DNA of 64,000 nt from Motiliproteus sp. SC1-56 (lineage in GTDB: Bacteria > Pseudomonadota > Gammaproteobacteria > Pseudomonadales > Balneatricaceae), in NCBI RefSeq assembly GCF_017309075.1, contig NZ_JAEMGS010000006.1, positions 62,001 to 126,000 of the forward strand, written 5' to 3'. The first letter of the stretch is position 1. Every line of letters starts with the position of its first letter. Under the pieces are notes generated by a model. It was given only the letters and a program-made list of their open reading frames with translations, had not been told where the DNA came from and did not search any database. The position numbers and the translations under genes are program-made. Shown piece after piece: positions 63,372 to 64,000 of this stretch.

Positions 63372-64000
63372 ATGCGCCTGACACTATCTCTAAGCCTGCT
63401 CATCCTGGCCGTCTGCCTGTTCGGCACGCAGGCAAAAGCGGCCCAGAACGCCCCGCTCCTATGGCGCATCGAGGGGTCCCCCCCGTCCTATCTCTTCGGC
63501 TCCATCCACAGCGCTAACCCCACGCTGAACGCGCTGCCACCGGCTGTCGATCGCGCCTTCGGCCAAAGCCACGCCTTCTACGGCGAGCTCAGCCTGGACC
63601 CCACCACCCTGATGGAAGCCGGCCGCGCGTTCCAGTTGCCTGAGGGCCAGCGGCTGAGCGAGCGCCTGGCCCCGGCCACTCAGGAGCGCCTCAACCGGGT
63701 TCTGGCCCGAATAAGCCCCACCCTCAGCCTCTCGGTGCTGGATCGCCTGCGCCTCTGGGCCCTGACCACGACCCTGGTGGTCTTGGATGAAAAGATTCGC
63801 TACGACAACGCGCCGATCATGGATCAGCGACTCTACGAGCGGGCGCTGCAGGCGGGAAAACAGACCGGCGCGCTGGAAACCGTCAGCGAGCAGGCGGGGG
63901 TATTCGAGGCGCTGGACTGGGATGAGCAGTTGCAATTGCTGGAGGCGACCCTCGCCTACATAGAACAGGCCCAGGCGCAAGACCGTCCACTCCTTGCCGA
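63372..64000 (+). CDS. TraB/GumN family protein, 5' part (cut by window edge)
   Basis: 209 codons from ATG 63372 run to the window end without a stop. A signal peptide (LTLSLSLLILAVCLFGTQAKA, cleavage near residue 22) is followed by the family opening PLLWRIEGSPPSYLFGSIHS and later DRLRLWALTTTLVV. The metal-dependent TraB/GumN family has unclear functions, often envelope-linked. AGGGGGG precedes the ATG. Confidence 0.82.
   Translation, partial: MRLTLSLSLLILAVCLFGTQAKAAQNAPLLWRIEGSPPSYLFGSIHSANPTLNALPPAVDRAFGQSHAFYGELSLDPTTLMEAGRAFQLPEGQRLSERLAPATQERLNRVLARISPTLSLSVLDRLRLWALTTTLVVLDEKIRYDNAPIMDQRLYERALQAGKQTGALETVSEQAGVFEALDWDEQLQLLEATLAYIEQAQAQDRPLLA

Noticed and set aside
1-64000. tRNA, rRNA, CRISPR and insertion sequences
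   Set aside because: No cloverleaf, rRNA core sequences, repeat-spacer arrays or transposase motifs were recognised; a tRNAscan or IS search would settle this.

Overview
The window is 64 kb of GC-rich (roughly 60-65 % by eye), densely packed bacterial chromosome. Gene content and synteny (sdaA, gloB beside a YafS-like methyltransferase, mltD, yejABEF, maoP and an HdfR-type LysR gene, rimB-rimK, the oadGAB sodium pump, rraA) point to a heterotrophic, probably marine gammaproteobacterium of Oceanospirillales/Pseudomonadales type. I cannot place it to genus. No rRNA, tRNA, CRISPR array, insertion sequence or prophage was recognised. Codon style looks uniform, so this reads as core chromosome with a few accessory insertions.

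Layout. 1-3.3 kb: tail of an unknown protein, a non-coding stretch with a perfect palindrome, an Fe-S L-serine ammonia-lyase (minus) and a divergent XRE-cupin regulator. 3.2-7.9 kb: an aapJQMP amino-acid ABC importer behind a textbook sigma-54 promoter with an NtrC-like site upstream. 8.1-12.6 kb: a homocysteine S-methyltransferase, then the convergent oadGAB oxaloacetate decarboxylase Na+ pump. 12.8-16.4 kb: methyltransferase, gloB, mltD. 16.5-22 kb: yejABEF peptide importer. 22.4-34.5 kb: the serine-biosynthesis genes serC and serA, separated by a 9.3 kb five-gene block of circularly permuted ATP-grasp, alpha-E, transglutaminase-like and DUF2126 proteins. This block is the best candidate for an undescribed system. 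34.6-39.5 kb: M48 lipoprotein protease, small membrane protein, IMPACT/YigZ protein, a cysteine-motif protein, an exported intradiol dioxygenase-like protein and a GAF/HD-GYP phosphodiesterase. 39.7-43.8 kb: maoP, rimB, rimK, an M14 aspartoacylase-like hydrolase, an HdfR-like regulator and a stand-alone lipoyl-like domain. 44-51.6 kb: small enzymes and lipoproteins, a LuxP-like binding protein with a NarX-type histidine kinase, a Wzz/GumC-like protein with an unusual C-terminus, and a phasin-like protein. 51.7-57.7 kb: a cold-shock protein, two tandem diguanylate cyclases with c-type heme motifs, a divergent cytochrome c' and a GIY-YIG protein with a 21-bp repeat. 58-64 kb: an M23 peptidase with a bactofilin, RraA, a large GGDEF-EAL protein and the start of a TraB/GumN-family gene.

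Themes. (1) Nitrogen and amino-acid economy: serine deamination, serine synthesis, nitrogen-regulated amino-acid import, peptide import and a homocysteine methyltransferase. (2) Amidoligase chemistry: two unrelated ATP-grasp systems (RimK and the CP-ATP-grasp block), each next to candidate hydrolases. (3) Cyclic-di-GMP signalling: one HD-GYP, two heme-type cyclases and one dual GGDEF-EAL protein within 25 kb, beside surface and envelope genes. Assignments rest on reading translated motifs and gene order only; no database search was run.
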